The translations under genes were made by a program, and so were the position numbers. The notes beneath the pieces were generated by a model. It had not been told where the DNA came from. It was given only the letters and a program-made list of their open reading frames with translations, and did no database searches. Positions 51,910 through 61,918 of a stretch of 64,000 bases of DNA are shown here, in pieces (position 1 is the first letter of the stretch; each line of letters starts with the position of its first letter). The stretch is from assembly GCA_910584695.1 (NCBI GenBank), contig CAJUBR010000001.1:38467-102466 (forward strand). The letters run 5' to 3'. The stretch is from an uncultured Lachnospiraceae bacterium. GTDB taxonomy: Bacteria > Bacillota > Clostridia > Lachnospirales > Lachnospiraceae.

Positions 51910-53112
51910 CTACTTTTTCCAAACTGCAATATAATATCCTCTTGCTTCCTTTTCGATAAATGATAGTTCAAATTCCTTAGAATTATTTTCTACCCGGTTC
52001 GGATCGGCAATCAGATATTTATCATTTTCTGTTACATCCCTGATTATCATTACATGTCCGGCAGCACTGTTTGAAAAATATCCGGTATTACAACCCCATA
52101 TAATCAAGGCATTTTTCTCCTTTACATACTTCTTTATCTCTTTTGAGGAAATAGCCTTATAATGGATATCATATTTCTTACTGGCAGCTGACACCACAGT
52201 CGGCATGGAGGAACCCTGTCCGGGTATATACCCACCGTTTTTCATGGATAAATCTGCCATAGTCGGCGGTGTTACCGTATTGTCACAAAATGTGGCAATA
52301 CACATTGCCATACAGGTAATTCCACATCCACTGCTTTGTATGGTACCAGTCCCATAAGGATAAGATGCCCAACGCTCGTCCCACTGTTTGTAATAAACCA
52401 TATTTTCTATTGTCCCGGATCCATTTGATGGTGTAACAATCCCTGCCTTATATGCTGTTAAAAATTTTTGTCCATGCGTTGGAGTTCCCTTTGCACCGGC
52501 TGGCATTTTTGTATCAGAATACTCCTGTGCAAGTGCTACCGTATATTTCCCACCCCGTTTACTGATCCATAAATACCAGCCATCTATTCCAAAGTTGTAT
52601 CCCTGAACTGCTGCAGCAAGACGTTCAAAATCATCTGCCCCTTTTACCCCAAACTTAATAAACGCATCCCTTGCGTACTGCACACCACATCTGCAGGAAT
52701 ATTCTGCATCCTGAATGGCATTGGCAGAATTGGGATATTCTTTGTTATAACCACATTCACTTGCCTGCATGGGATCCGTACCAATTCCACTGCTTTCCAC
52801 CTGAATCAAGGCGAGCATGGCATTTACATAGTCCGGCAGATTCAATTTATCCGGCTTATTGTTATACTCCTCACAAAGCTTTGTTATCAGCGGCCGGTAT
52901 GCTTCAACTGATGCCGGGAATCCCCCACTGGATCCATAATTATACGTGCCATCATTTGACGTATCATCTTCGGACACAGTAGCGATGATTCCGAGCACAA
53001 GAATACTGATAACAAGAATCAGAAAAACTGCACAAAAAAAGGAAAGTTTAAACGCTAACTTCCCTAATAAACCTGCATTTCTTCTTTTTTTCGCAGGTGT
53101 GGTTCTGCTCAC
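51910..53112 (-). CDS. Cell wall hydrolase: lysozyme-like plus C39-like peptidase
   Basis: About 400 residues. An N-terminal transmembrane segment (FFCAVFLILVISILVLGII) is followed by a lysozyme-like domain (MLALIQVESSGIGTDPMQAS, then AAAVQGYNFG). A C-terminal C39-like peptidase domain follows, with SSGCGITCMAMCIA (catalytic Cys), AAGHVMIIRD (His) and IADPN. This is the VirB1-like enzyme that opens peptidoglycan for the channel. The frame extends to 53154, inside virB4. The GTG at 53112 is the first standard start after the virB4 stop, with GGAGG 14 nt upstream, so the start is uncertain. Confidence 0.85.
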   Translation of the reverse strand: MSRTTPAKKRRNAGLLGKLAFKLSFFCAVFLILVISILVLGIIATVSEDDTSNDGTYNYGSSGGFPASVEAYRPLITKLCEEYNNKPDKLNLPDYVNAMLALIQVESSGIGTDPMQASECGYNKEYPNSANAIQDAEYSCRCGVQYARDAFIKFGVKGADDFERLAAAVQGYNFGIDGWYLWISKRGGKYTVALAQEYSDTKMPAGAKGTPTHGQKFLTAYKAGIVTPSNGSGTIENMVYYKQWDERWASYPYGTGTIQSSGCGITCMAMCIATFCDNTVTPPTMADLSMKNGGYIPGQGSSMPTVVSAASKKYDIHYKAISSKEIKKYVKEKNALIIWGCNTGYFSNSAAGHVMIIRDVTENDKYLIADPNRVENNSKEFELSFIEKEARGYYIAVWKK

Positions 53113-53119
53113 TAAAATA

Positions 53120-55642
53120 TCAGGCACCTCCTTTAAACATATGCTTTTCCTCATCTGTTATAAATACATTCATCAGCACACTGGTATCGCCTTTTATATT
53201 TAATATACATTGCCCGGTCTCAAACCGGGGAACCTGTTCAATTTCCTGATCCGGAATTTCCCCATGGAACAGCTGTTTCAATTTCGGTATATTAGAGGAA
53301 TCCTGCTGCATAATAATCTTATACTGGCACAACTCAAATACCTTTTTCATCTGATCCACACCATAACTATCCGAACTATCCGGTACACTGTCATTTACTG
53401 ATTGTGAAGCGAACCATACTCCACCAAAATATTTTCTTGCCTCCCTTTCATACATCAGTATCTGTTCTGTCGCCATTAATTTGCGTGCATTTATAATACG
53501 GTGATACTCATCCACTATAATTGTAAAGTGTGTAACGTCATATACATGAAGCCCGTTTTCCTGATCCCCTGATTCCCACTGTTCATATTTTTTCTTCATC
53601 ACAGAACCAATCTGGATACAGTTGTCATAGCAGATAGACAATGCTTTAAACATAACTGCATCGAATATCTCAGGCTTCATTCGTCCCAGACCACGTATAT
53701 CATAAAATACAATTTGATCATCTAAAATATCTTCTATCGTAGTTGATCCGTCAAAAATTTCTCCATAACTGGTGATCAGATTCCCAATAGTACGTTTAAT
53801 TTTTACAAATTCATCAACCATAGCCTTCACTTCCTGAGCCTTCGCATCGCTCAGACCATCAAAAGAAGTACTTTCAATCACATTATCAATATAACTATAT
53901 AAATCTGAATATGTAGGATATTTATTATGGGGAAGCCCGGTTATCTTCCCATTTACCGGAATCCCTCTTTCATCTAACAGACCTGCTGCTATATAAAGAT
54001 GGGATAATAAGTTTTCATATTCGAATATCTCATCATCCGTTGCAGACGGTTTCAAATAACGGTAAATGGTACTGAGTTTTCCAATATGTTGTTTATAACA
54101 GGTATTTTCATCTTCTGATGTCCGGATAACCTCCAGATCATTAATCCTTCCGTCTGACCCATCCAGAGAAATAATAGACCCACCAAATTCATTTACCAGA
54201 TCGACCCATTCCCCGGATACATCAAAGCCACGTATATAATCCCCACGGATTACCCGGCTTTTAAACAATTTTTTTAAAATAGTAGATTTTCCGGATCCCA
54301 TCTCCCCCCATATCACCAGGTTATAATATTTCCGAATTTTGGTTTTAAAAAAGGAATCCCACATCACCGGTCCACTGGTGGAACACGTTAATCCAAAATA
54401 ATCCCCCGAAGGATCCATTAACGAAGAAAAATGAAATGGGTTTCCAAATGCCAGTGTAGTTGCTTTAAATGGATTTCCCCTTCTTGCAGTCAGGGGATTT
54501 AACATCTGTTTAGAATAAGGGGAATAAACCGCCTTCCAGTCCGACTCTTGCTCGTTTAAATAAATACAGGATTTAAAATTATCTGCTTCCAGATCATCAA
54601 CCGTAGCTGCTACCAGAGCATCCAGTTCATTGAATGTCGATGCAGATAAGTATATACGGATACCGGTAGACAATATGATTTCTCCCAATGACTGTATTTC
54701 TTCATATAACCTTAAATTCTCTTCATAATCCTGACGTGCATCCCGGATATCCGTAGCCTTGGTTGCCATACTAAGCCTGGATTCCTGTTCACCTAATGAC
54801 TTGTTAATATTCTTTTTTACCTCATTCATATTTTTCGGTGACAAATGCACACTGGTAATTGCATGGTCGATATTAAACAACTGGCTCATCCAGTGCCGCT
54901 CTAAAGTTTCCGGAAACTCATATACATAAATACATGCCTCATAGCCTGTTCCGGTTTTCACAAATCGATCATCTGCAGGAAAAGAAACATTCCCTACCAC
55001 ACCAATATGATCTAACATAGTAATATCATAACCGGCTTTTTTATTTCTTTCTTCCTGATCCGGCGTCATACGGTAATAAGACTGCCCTCCTCCATTATGC
55101 TGTCGGATTTTTTCTTTAGGTACCGGAAGGTTTTTATTATTCATCTTATAAAGAACCAATTCCTTATGAAACCGTGGGATTGTTTCTATCAGAGATGCCT
55201 TTCCTAACTGCATTTGTGTTTTCTCACGCTGCAGATGCAGTTCTGTCTCCGTTTCATAAAAAAGAAACAGATAAAACTGTTTTTCAACCATTTTCTGGTC
55301 AATGATTTTTAACTCCCTCAATTTTTGATTCAAATAATAATGATACTGCGGATTTTCTGTACGTCCAATGACATGTTCAAAATACAATTGCTGTTCTGTT
55401 GTATCCACTGGAAAATTCATTCCAATAATTTCACATTCATGCGGATATGTCTTGATCCATTTTAAAAGGGTCAAACACTCATATAATATCTTATCCTCAT
55501 CACTATTTAATAAATCGTGTCCACGGATTTTGATAATATCAAACATACTTCCATCATTCATTATAAAACACTCATTTACTTCATCATAATGATTTATTTC
55601 TGTTAAAGCATTCATTCCCTTTGCTTTTTTATCGAATGTCAT
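53120..55642 (-). CDS. VirB4-family conjugation ATPase
   Basis: About 840 residues. The N-terminal domain contacts the membrane complex. The C-terminal motor has WGEMGSGKSTILKKLF (Walker A near 449) and ITIIVDEYHRII-type FTIIVDEYHRI (Walker B). The partner motif WFASQSV lies near 770. It powers pilus or channel assembly and is the most conserved gene of the type IV machinery. Two in-frame ATGs exist; GGAGG spacing favours 55642 over 55648. Confidence 0.93.
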   Translation of the reverse strand: MTFDKKAKGMNALTEINHYDEVNECFIMNDGSMFDIIKIRGHDLLNSDEDKILYECLTLLKWIKTYPHECEIIGMNFPVDTTEQQLYFEHVIGRTENPQYHYYLNQKLRELKIIDQKMVEKQFYLFLFYETETELHLQREKTQMQLGKASLIETIPRFHKELVLYKMNNKNLPVPKEKIRQHNGGGQSYYRMTPDQEERNKKAGYDITMLDHIGVVGNVSFPADDRFVKTGTGYEACIYVYEFPETLERHWMSQLFNIDHAITSVHLSPKNMNEVKKNINKSLGEQESRLSMATKATDIRDARQDYEENLRLYEEIQSLGEIILSTGIRIYLSASTFNELDALVAATVDDLEADNFKSCIYLNEQESDWKAVYSPYSKQMLNPLTARRGNPFKATTLAFGNPFHFSSLMDPSGDYFGLTCSTSGPVMWDSFFKTKIRKYYNLVIWGEMGSGKSTILKKLFKSRVIRGDYIRGFDVSGEWVDLVNEFGGSIISLDGSDGRINDLEVIRTSEDENTCYKQHIGKLSTIYRYLKPSATDDEIFEYENLLSHLYIAAGLLDERGIPVNGKITGLPHNKYPTYSDLYSYIDNVIESTSFDGLSDAKAQEVKAMVDEFVKIKRTIGNLITSYGEIFDGSTTIEDILDDQIVFYDIRGLGRMKPEIFDAVMFKALSICYDNCIQIGSVMKKKYEQWESGDQENGLHVYDVTHFTIIVDEYHRIINARKLMATEQILMYEREARKYFGGVWFASQSVNDSVPDSSDSYGVDQMKKVFELCQYKIIMQQDSSNIPKLKQLFHGEIPDQEIEQVPRFETGQCILNIKGDTSVLMNVFITDEEKHMFKGGA

Positions 55643-55943
55643 TTTCATCTGCCTCCCTCTTCACACTATAATAAGTTCTTCCCGTCACCATATTAATCAG
55701 GGTATTTACTATATTCTGCCAATTCTTTCTTTTGAGATTACCAATTGCCGGGAGAATAAGATATATTCCCCACAATATGCAATTTATTAAATATATTGAT
55801 TGTATTTTACTATATACATGATTTACAATCAGTTCATATGATACAAAGACATAAGCCCCAATAAAGATAAGATCATAAAAGTATAAGAATCGTGTTACCT
55901 TTACCGGAGTTTCCAGTTCTTTGATTGTCGTAAACTGTTCCAC
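55629..55943 (-). CDS. DUF5592-like membrane protein (VirB3/TcpE position)
   Basis: 104 residues with two transmembrane stretches (LIFIGAYVFVSYELIV, LINCILWGIYLILPAIG) and KELETPVKVTRFLYFYDL at the N-terminus. Immediately upstream of virB4 and overlapping it, where VirB3-type partners sit. Confidence 0.65.
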   Translation of the reverse strand: MEQFTTIKELETPVKVTRFLYFYDLIFIGAYVFVSYELIVNHVYSKIQSIYLINCILWGIYLILPAIGNLKRKNWQNIVNTLINMVTGRTYYSVKREADENDIR

Positions 55944-55961
55944 TATCTCTCACTTCCTTTT

Positions 55962-57797
55962 CTATTTTTTTAGATTATCCTTATCCATCTGACTTGACGG
56001 TTCTGGTGTCTGGGATTTCTTACTTTCCCTTTTTCTGTTATTAATGGTATTGCCGGCTGCATGTCCGAATGATTTTCCTTTTTCATAGTTATCTGCTAAA
56101 AATCTGCCAGCTTTTGTATTTCTCATTGCCCAGTTAGCAAGATTATTATTGTCACGAATGTTTGAATCTGTAGAACTTCTCTGTTGTGGTTCGGGCATAT
56201 TATTCAAGGCATCGTTGATGGCACCATTAACATCCTCATTCTGATTCTTTCCCTTCCCAGCTTCTGACGAACCATCCAGATTCTGTTTTCCATTACCCCC
56301 GGATATCTTCTCTTGTGATGAGCCATCGGATGGAATTCCTATTTCCTGTCCGGAATCATCTGCAGAACTATCCTCTGAAAATTCCGACTGTCCACCACCA
56401 GATAACCCATCCGCTTTGTTAACTCCACCTGAACCTAAACCTTTCGCCATATCCCGGGAAACTTTTTCATTATTAGAACCAAGAATGCCTGTATCTTTCA
56501 TACCGCTCAATGCTCCTGCTGCACCAACAGCCTTACCAACAGCACCCTTTGCAGCCCCGCCTACTTTTCCAGCAACACCGGCTACACTACGCTTAATCCC
56601 GCCCAGCATTTGACTACCATAATATGCACTCTGCAATGCCTGTCCTACCGACTTTAGTCCTGCATCCACACCAAATATCTGTTCAAAGAAATTTGGACCA
56701 TCAATAATAAATAAAGCTCCAGCAACTATCATAACTGTCTTAATCAATCCATTGGCTGCTGTGCTGTCCGACCATGTACGTGTATTAATATATTCTGTAG
56801 AAAGGATAAAAAGCCTTTGCAAAAACAGCACACAAAGTATTGTGATATATCCATTTAATATACCAATAAGGGCTTTCCGTATCTTCTGTCCACCTGTCAG
56901 ATCCCCTGCTGCAATAAAGGGAGCCATTATTTTTTCGGCTGCAAGCTCAAATACTAAATGAATTAACTTAACGGAGGAAAATGCCATGACAAGAATCAAC
57001 GCCAGTAAATAAAGTGCAGCAATAAAGAAATTTACATGATAGCGGTAATAATATGGAACAGTACCTGGAAAAAAGAACTTTCCCTTTTTGATACCTATAA
57101 CTTCCAATTTTGGCACACCATTTTCTATTTGTAAAAATATATGCTGTTTAAACAATTTTTCATTTTTAAGCTTGTAATCACCGGGATCCACTACCTCATT
57201 AATATCAAGATACCGCATATTTTCACTACTTTCAGTCGTAAATCCGTTACGGTTTTCACCTTCAATCTTTTTATCATTAAAGTCGAGGCTGTCCAAATAA
57301 ACCAAATCCGTTATATAGGGAACCAGCAGTTCATAATTGTTTTCCTCCATATTGGAAGAAAACACCTGTTTCCCATATGTCACAATCTGGTTCATCTGTG
57401 ACATCATATATGGCAGAACCGTAAACGTCCCCACAAATATAAGGATATTTGTAACTACACCTTTTGGCTTTTCGTGTGCATAAATATAACAATATGCCAT
57501 ATAAAGCAGAGCAAATAAAAAAACGGTCCAAATAAAGGGCTTTACTGTATTAAAAAACTGGATTACTAAATCACTGTCTAAAAAGTTGATAAAATCAAAT
57601 ATCTTATCTAAAAGAATATTCATCATGCTCGTAAGTTTTAACAGACCTTTTAAAATAAGCCACCCTAAATCTCTCAGTATGGATGTTATCACGGAAAAGT
57701 TTGAAAAATATTCATCATATTTTTTATAAATGTCTATGTAATCCTCTGACTTTTTAGCCAGAAACAATGCGGGTTGTAAAATAGATATGTTTAACAT
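55962..57797 (-). CDS. VirB6-like (pLS20_p028 type) conjugation membrane protein
   Basis: 611 residues. Six or more transmembrane segments occupy the first 370 residues (for example FIWTVFLFALLYMAYCYIY, FFIAALYLLALILVMAFSS). GVDAGLKSVGQALQSAYYGS starts a Gly/Ala-rich then Ser/Gly/Asn-rich disordered tail (400-611). This is the polytopic channel component. It overlaps the VirD4-like gene by 7 bp. Confidence 0.85.
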   Translation of the reverse strand: MLNISILQPALFLAKKSEDYIDIYKKYDEYFSNFSVITSILRDLGWLILKGLLKLTSMMNILLDKIFDFINFLDSDLVIQFFNTVKPFIWTVFLFALLYMAYCYIYAHEKPKGVVTNILIFVGTFTVLPYMMSQMNQIVTYGKQVFSSNMEENNYELLVPYITDLVYLDSLDFNDKKIEGENRNGFTTESSENMRYLDINEVVDPGDYKLKNEKLFKQHIFLQIENGVPKLEVIGIKKGKFFFPGTVPYYYRYHVNFFIAALYLLALILVMAFSSVKLIHLVFELAAEKIMAPFIAAGDLTGGQKIRKALIGILNGYITILCVLFLQRLFILSTEYINTRTWSDSTAANGLIKTVMIVAGALFIIDGPNFFEQIFGVDAGLKSVGQALQSAYYGSQMLGGIKRSVAGVAGKVGGAAKGAVGKAVGAAGALSGMKDTGILGSNNEKVSRDMAKGLGSGGVNKADGLSGGGQSEFSEDSSADDSGQEIGIPSDGSSQEKISGGNGKQNLDGSSEAGKGKNQNEDVNGAINDALNNMPEPQQRSSTDSNIRDNNNLANWAMRNTKAGRFLADNYEKGKSFGHAAGNTINNRKRESKKSQTPEPSSQMDKDNLKK

Positions 57798-60700
57798 TCC
57801 AAAACCTCCTCTTTTTCATATTTTTCTAACGCTGTCTTAAACTGAATGATATTATTTTCCGGAACGTCCTGTTCCTCCAAAATATCCAATATTTCTTCCG
57901 TAGTAGTACTTAAAAGATTTTCTTCCTCATCAAATTCATACAATTCCCATACTTCTGCAGCTTTCTCTCCAAGTGCAAGCTGCAGGAAGCGGATAATCTC
58001 ATGATTATAACAGCCCAACGTTTTTTCTTCTGTCCGTGACCAGTCAGATACCTCATACATTCTTTGCCGGAATGCCGGAAGATTGGATTCATATTTTATG
58101 TAATATTTTTCAATATCTGATATGGTAAGCTGATATAACTTATCTTTTGGCATCTCTCTTAGTTCTCTTACCTGCGTAACGAGACGCCTTTCAATTTCCT
58201 GTTTATTCACAAAATCACCTATCGGATAGGTTTTATTTTTTGAATAGTTTTCTGTTGTCATCTGGTACCATGCCTGATATTCTTCTGTTATACTTAATTC
58301 TATATCCTTAAGCAGCTTATCAAAATCGGAAACATAGAGGGAAAGGTCCAGACGTGCACAACTGTCAGCATGCAGGTTCTCCCATTGATTTTCTGTGTTA
58401 TACCATTCCCCCATGTATTGGTACCTAAGTGGAAATGCTGTTTCTTCATGATTATAAATAGGACGTGGTCTGACTTTATTGTTATACTGATCCTTACGCA
58501 TCATCACACGCTTCACTACACACTCACCCTCTATAAATTCCATTAATTCATTTGGATTTTTTAACGGTTTCTCCTCAGTGGATTCTGTATATTGTTTCTG
58601 TGTGGTTAGTGATAACTCCCCACCCATCCTTGTTACATTCACAATTGTTTCCTTTCCAATCAGATTGGAAAACTGTTCTGCGGTATCATAATTATCTGTC
58701 TGGATATAGATTTGATTTCCGCAGTTTCCGTAAATCGTATCCGAATCATGTTCGCCATATTCTTTATCCAGCTGGCTGTATGCCTGTACGATCAGGTTAA
58801 ACCGGATATTACGCCCAAGGCATACGGTAACCATGGATGCCATGTTACTAATGCATGGTATATTGCCAAATTCATCTAACAAAAATATAACTTCTCTTTT
58901 ACATTTTCCACCACAGGAGGTAGCTTTTTTTGCTAACGCATAATATACCTGGGAAATAAATATACTCTGGATAAACACATTACTGTTATCATAATCCGGA
59001 AGTGCCATAAACACTGCCACCGGGCGTTCACCAAATCCGATACTTTCCAACTGAAAACTGGAATAAGCAGTCATCTTCTTTATTTTATCATCCATAAATC
59101 CTGTCAGCTTTGACAATACAGTGGAATATACACTCCCCTTCACTCTTTCCCCGCCAGCAATCTGAATAGCCGAATAAAGATTCCTTGCCACATCCAGACT
59201 ATCTCGGCTTTGAAAGAATACATCCAGAGCATTCCTTGGTTCTGCTCCTTCCACTTCTGGTGGAAGCATTTTTCCCGCCAGCATAGTAAACTTAAGCAGG
59301 ACATTCGGAAGATTAATCTTCTTTTCATTATCATTTCTTGGCTGAAATTCTTCCTGCTTATAGTTATAAGGCAAAAGTGTATTTTCCAGTTCGTCAATCT
59401 CACGATCCAACATCACTAACTGATATTTATCCAATTCCTGATAACGTCTGATTTTTAATTCTTCCAGATGCTGACCCATATGGCAAATCTCTTTCTTTTC
59501 TTCTGATGACAGCTTCATAAAACGATCCGTTGCCTCTATATGCTCCTGCAGGTATTCCTTGTTTGCCTCTTCATCTGCCCTAAGTTCATCAATAACCTCA
59601 CTCATAATCAATGCTGCCGTAAGAAAAGCTGCATTATCATAGAAAAAAGCATTTTCACCTTTTCCTGCCTCTCCTGCAAAAATCGATGTGGCAAGACTCC
59701 TCGCAATGGCAGATGCCTCTGCAGGATCCCCATTCTTATATGTATCTGTAATAAGCTGCAGTGGATTGTAACAACTGCTTTCATAAGGATTAATAAGATT
59801 AATACAATAAACCAGATATCCTCTAAGCTCCAATATCTGCTTGGAAGCAATAAAGAGTTCTAGTTTAGGATCAGAAACTACCATGCTTGCCTGACAGTTT
59901 CTTGAAAAGTAAAAGGATGTCTCCTCCCCTTTTTCTTTTTTTCCGGCTGCCGGTATATGATTTATCCTGGCAACATCTGAAAGCAGTTTTAAGTAATCTA
60001 TTTCTTCTGTTTCTGAACTATCCACTGGTTCTTCCTCAATAGGAACGTCTTTATATGCATCCGACTGGGAAAGAAAGCTATTATTGTCCGATGTAACATT
60101 CTTTACCTGTGTAAACCGGTCTGTCAGATTTATATCATTTATATTGTTTATCCGGTAATTTACAGATTTTAACTCAAATCCCATGGCTTCTCTGTAATCC
60201 TCATATTTCTGTTCAAAAGGATGTTGCAGCATACCAAGATATAAAAATGCCTTATCTAACGCATTCTTTTTACTCTGTCCATCTTCCGGCAGAAAAGAAT
60301 ATTCCATCACCTTATCCACTTCTTTATCCGTAATACATACTTTTCTTGCCAATAGCTTCAATTCAATTCTTTCATCTTTGTTTCTTTTCGGTTTTACCTT
60401 ACTAAGATATGATACCGGAACCAGCTCCGTCACCACATTTTTTGCAGTACCATCTATATAATTAAAAAAACTGTAACTATCCTCTAGTATCACTCCTTCC
60501 GGGAGTTTCAGCTTTACATTATGTTCTGTTTCATAATTTTTTATTACCTCTAAAAACTCCTTTTTACCGAAACTTAATGTCTTTTCATCAATTAATTCCG
60601 GAATATCATATTTCCTGATTCCACCCTCCCGGTAATCATAGTAAATATTAGATATATATATACGGAAATGATACATACCATCTTCCCCACACTCAAAATA

Positions 60701-61387
60701 AATTCTGTAGTACTTGTTTTCTGCCCTGGAATAAATGTCAATAATTACAAATACAAACATTTCACCTTTACCAGAACGTGTAATCCCAATAATCAGATTG
60801 TTTACCGGAGTACGGTCAATAAATATAATCCCCTTATCAACATCACACAATTTAGGTTCCATCTGCCCGTCTACCCTCTCATAATGTGTACCATACTGGC
60901 AAACTGGCACTCCCCCTTTTCCATAGTAGGTTTCATATGGCTGTTCAAATTTAAGCGGAATCGTTGGATATTGTTCCCTGATTTCCTCTAAGGTAGACCA
61001 GCGGGTGGATGCCTTCTGATTCCTATTAATATCACGGTAATTTGTATATATCATAAAACTAATCTTAACATCAACAAAGACCAGAATAATGATTAAAATA
61101 ATATACCACATCAGAGAATGCCGAATATCAATAAAATTCATGATGTCCAACGGTGAAAATGTACTTTCTCCCTTGAATAAATTTCTAACATCTAAGAGAG
61201 TCCCTTTTATAATATTCGTTGTATAATTAGCCAGGGAAAAGATAAGGAAATCTATTCCCGCTATCACCCCAACTCTTACTTTGGGCATGGATAAAAAATG
61301 CGACAGCTTCATGATTAGAAGTTCGTCTTTTAAGTCTTCTATTTTCTTTTCTTTCAGGTATGCAATCGCCTGTCTTTTCTCTTTCAC
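57791..61387 (-). CDS. VirD4-like coupling protein with a large internal insertion
   Basis: 1198 residues. Two N-terminal transmembrane segments precede the TraG/VirD4 motor: NNLIIGITRSGKGE (Walker A about 201-209), SMVVSDPKLELF (about 501), and REVIFLLDEFGNIPCI (Walker B about 824). In the family the second follows Walker A by some 20-25 residues. Here about 270 residues intervene (roughly 226-498), in frame and charged. A long C-terminal extension follows. GTG start with GGAGG. It recruits the relaxosome to the channel; the insertion is of unknown function. Confidence 0.88.
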   Translation of the reverse strand: MKEKRQAIAYLKEKKIEDLKDELLIMKLSHFLSMPKVRVGVIAGIDFLIFSLANYTTNIIKGTLLDVRNLFKGESTFSPLDIMNFIDIRHSLMWYIILIIILVFVDVKISFMIYTNYRDINRNQKASTRWSTLEEIREQYPTIPLKFEQPYETYYGKGGVPVCQYGTHYERVDGQMEPKLCDVDKGIIFIDRTPVNNLIIGITRSGKGEMFVFVIIDIYSRAENKYYRIYFECGEDGMYHFRIYISNIYYDYREGGIRKYDIPELIDEKTLSFGKKEFLEVIKNYETEHNVKLKLPEGVILEDSYSFFNYIDGTAKNVVTELVPVSYLSKVKPKRNKDERIELKLLARKVCITDKEVDKVMEYSFLPEDGQSKKNALDKAFLYLGMLQHPFEQKYEDYREAMGFELKSVNYRINNINDINLTDRFTQVKNVTSDNNSFLSQSDAYKDVPIEEEPVDSSETEEIDYLKLLSDVARINHIPAAGKKEKGEETSFYFSRNCQASMVVSDPKLELFIASKQILELRGYLVYCINLINPYESSCYNPLQLITDTYKNGDPAEASAIARSLATSIFAGEAGKGENAFFYDNAAFLTAALIMSEVIDELRADEEANKEYLQEHIEATDRFMKLSSEEKKEICHMGQHLEELKIRRYQELDKYQLVMLDREIDELENTLLPYNYKQEEFQPRNDNEKKINLPNVLLKFTMLAGKMLPPEVEGAEPRNALDVFFQSRDSLDVARNLYSAIQIAGGERVKGSVYSTVLSKLTGFMDDKIKKMTAYSSFQLESIGFGERPVAVFMALPDYDNSNVFIQSIFISQVYYALAKKATSCGGKCKREVIFLLDEFGNIPCISNMASMVTVCLGRNIRFNLIVQAYSQLDKEYGEHDSDTIYGNCGNQIYIQTDNYDTAEQFSNLIGKETIVNVTRMGGELSLTTQKQYTESTEEKPLKNPNELMEFIEGECVVKRVMMRKDQYNNKVRPRPIYNHEETAFPLRYQYMGEWYNTENQWENLHADSCARLDLSLYVSDFDKLLKDIELSITEEYQAWYQMTTENYSKNKTYPIGDFVNKQEIERRLVTQVRELREMPKDKLYQLTISDIEKYYIKYESNLPAFRQRMYEVSDWSRTEEKTLGCYNHEIIRFLQLALGEKAAEVWELYEFDEEENLLSTTTEEILDILEEQDVPENNIIQFKTALEKYEKEEVLEC

Positions 61388-61434
61388 CTTTTTTATGCCT
61401 CCTTTCTACTTTCCTATCTTATGCTATAATATAC

Positions 61435-61460
61435 ACCGGAAGGGAGGTGCCCCCTCCGGT
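61435..61460 (-). other. GC-rich hairpin before the VirD4-like gene
   Basis: ACCGGA pairs with TCCGGT around a purine/pyrimidine-rich middle. On the plus strand TTTTGTG follows; on the minus strand TATATTATAG, which could be a -10 region. Its role is unclear. Confidence 0.5.
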
Positions 61461-61503
61461 TTTGTGATGTATAACGCTTTTGCAAAAACAAAACACTTTC
61501 CTT

Positions 61504-61869
61504 TTAACTAAATATTGATTCCAGCCAGTCTGTGATTTCTCCTGCCATAAACAATAAAGCACACCCAACCACGATAGAATAGAAGTTTTCTTTTATTGTG
61601 TCTTTCATCTTCTGGGTTCCTATTACAAGTATTAAACCGCTAACTGCAATTACAATCAATAAAAGAGCCATACATATCCCCTTAATAACAGCATAGCTGT
61701 TAACAGATGCTTTATCCACATTTGCTACAACTGAATTTCCGGTTGTTGTTTCGGTCGATTCCTTTGCCTGTACGACTAATGCATTACTAAATGCTATTGC
61801 TTCCGGAACAGATGCCAGAATGCCTAACTTTGCATAGTGCAGTTTTTCCCTTAAGCTTTCTTTTTTCAT
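61504..61869 (-). CDS. VirB2/TrbC-like pilin-type membrane protein
   Basis: 121 residues from ATG 61869 (AAGGAGG 7 nt upstream). Signal-like N-terminus ending VVQAKES, a hinge, and two transmembrane helices (GICMALLLIVIAVSGLILVI and SIVVGCALLFMAGEI). Size and layout fit VirB2-like subunits of Gram-positive systems. Confidence 0.7.
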   Translation of the reverse strand: MKKESLREKLHYAKLGILASVPEAIAFSNALVVQAKESTETTTGNSVVANVDKASVNSYAVIKGICMALLLIVIAVSGLILVIGTQKMKDTIKENFYSIVVGCALLFMAGEITDWLESIFS

Positions 61870-61888
61870 GCGATTCCCTCCTTTCATC

Positions 61889-61914
61889 TAAAAAAGAAGC
61901 TGGTTATCAGCTTC
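61889..61914 (-). terminator. Terminator-like hairpin before the VirB2-like gene
   Basis: GAAGCTG-ATAAC-CAGCTTC followed by TTTTTT on the minus strand, in a 50-bp gap inside the transfer operon. Confidence 0.8.
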
Positions 61915-61918
61915 CTCT

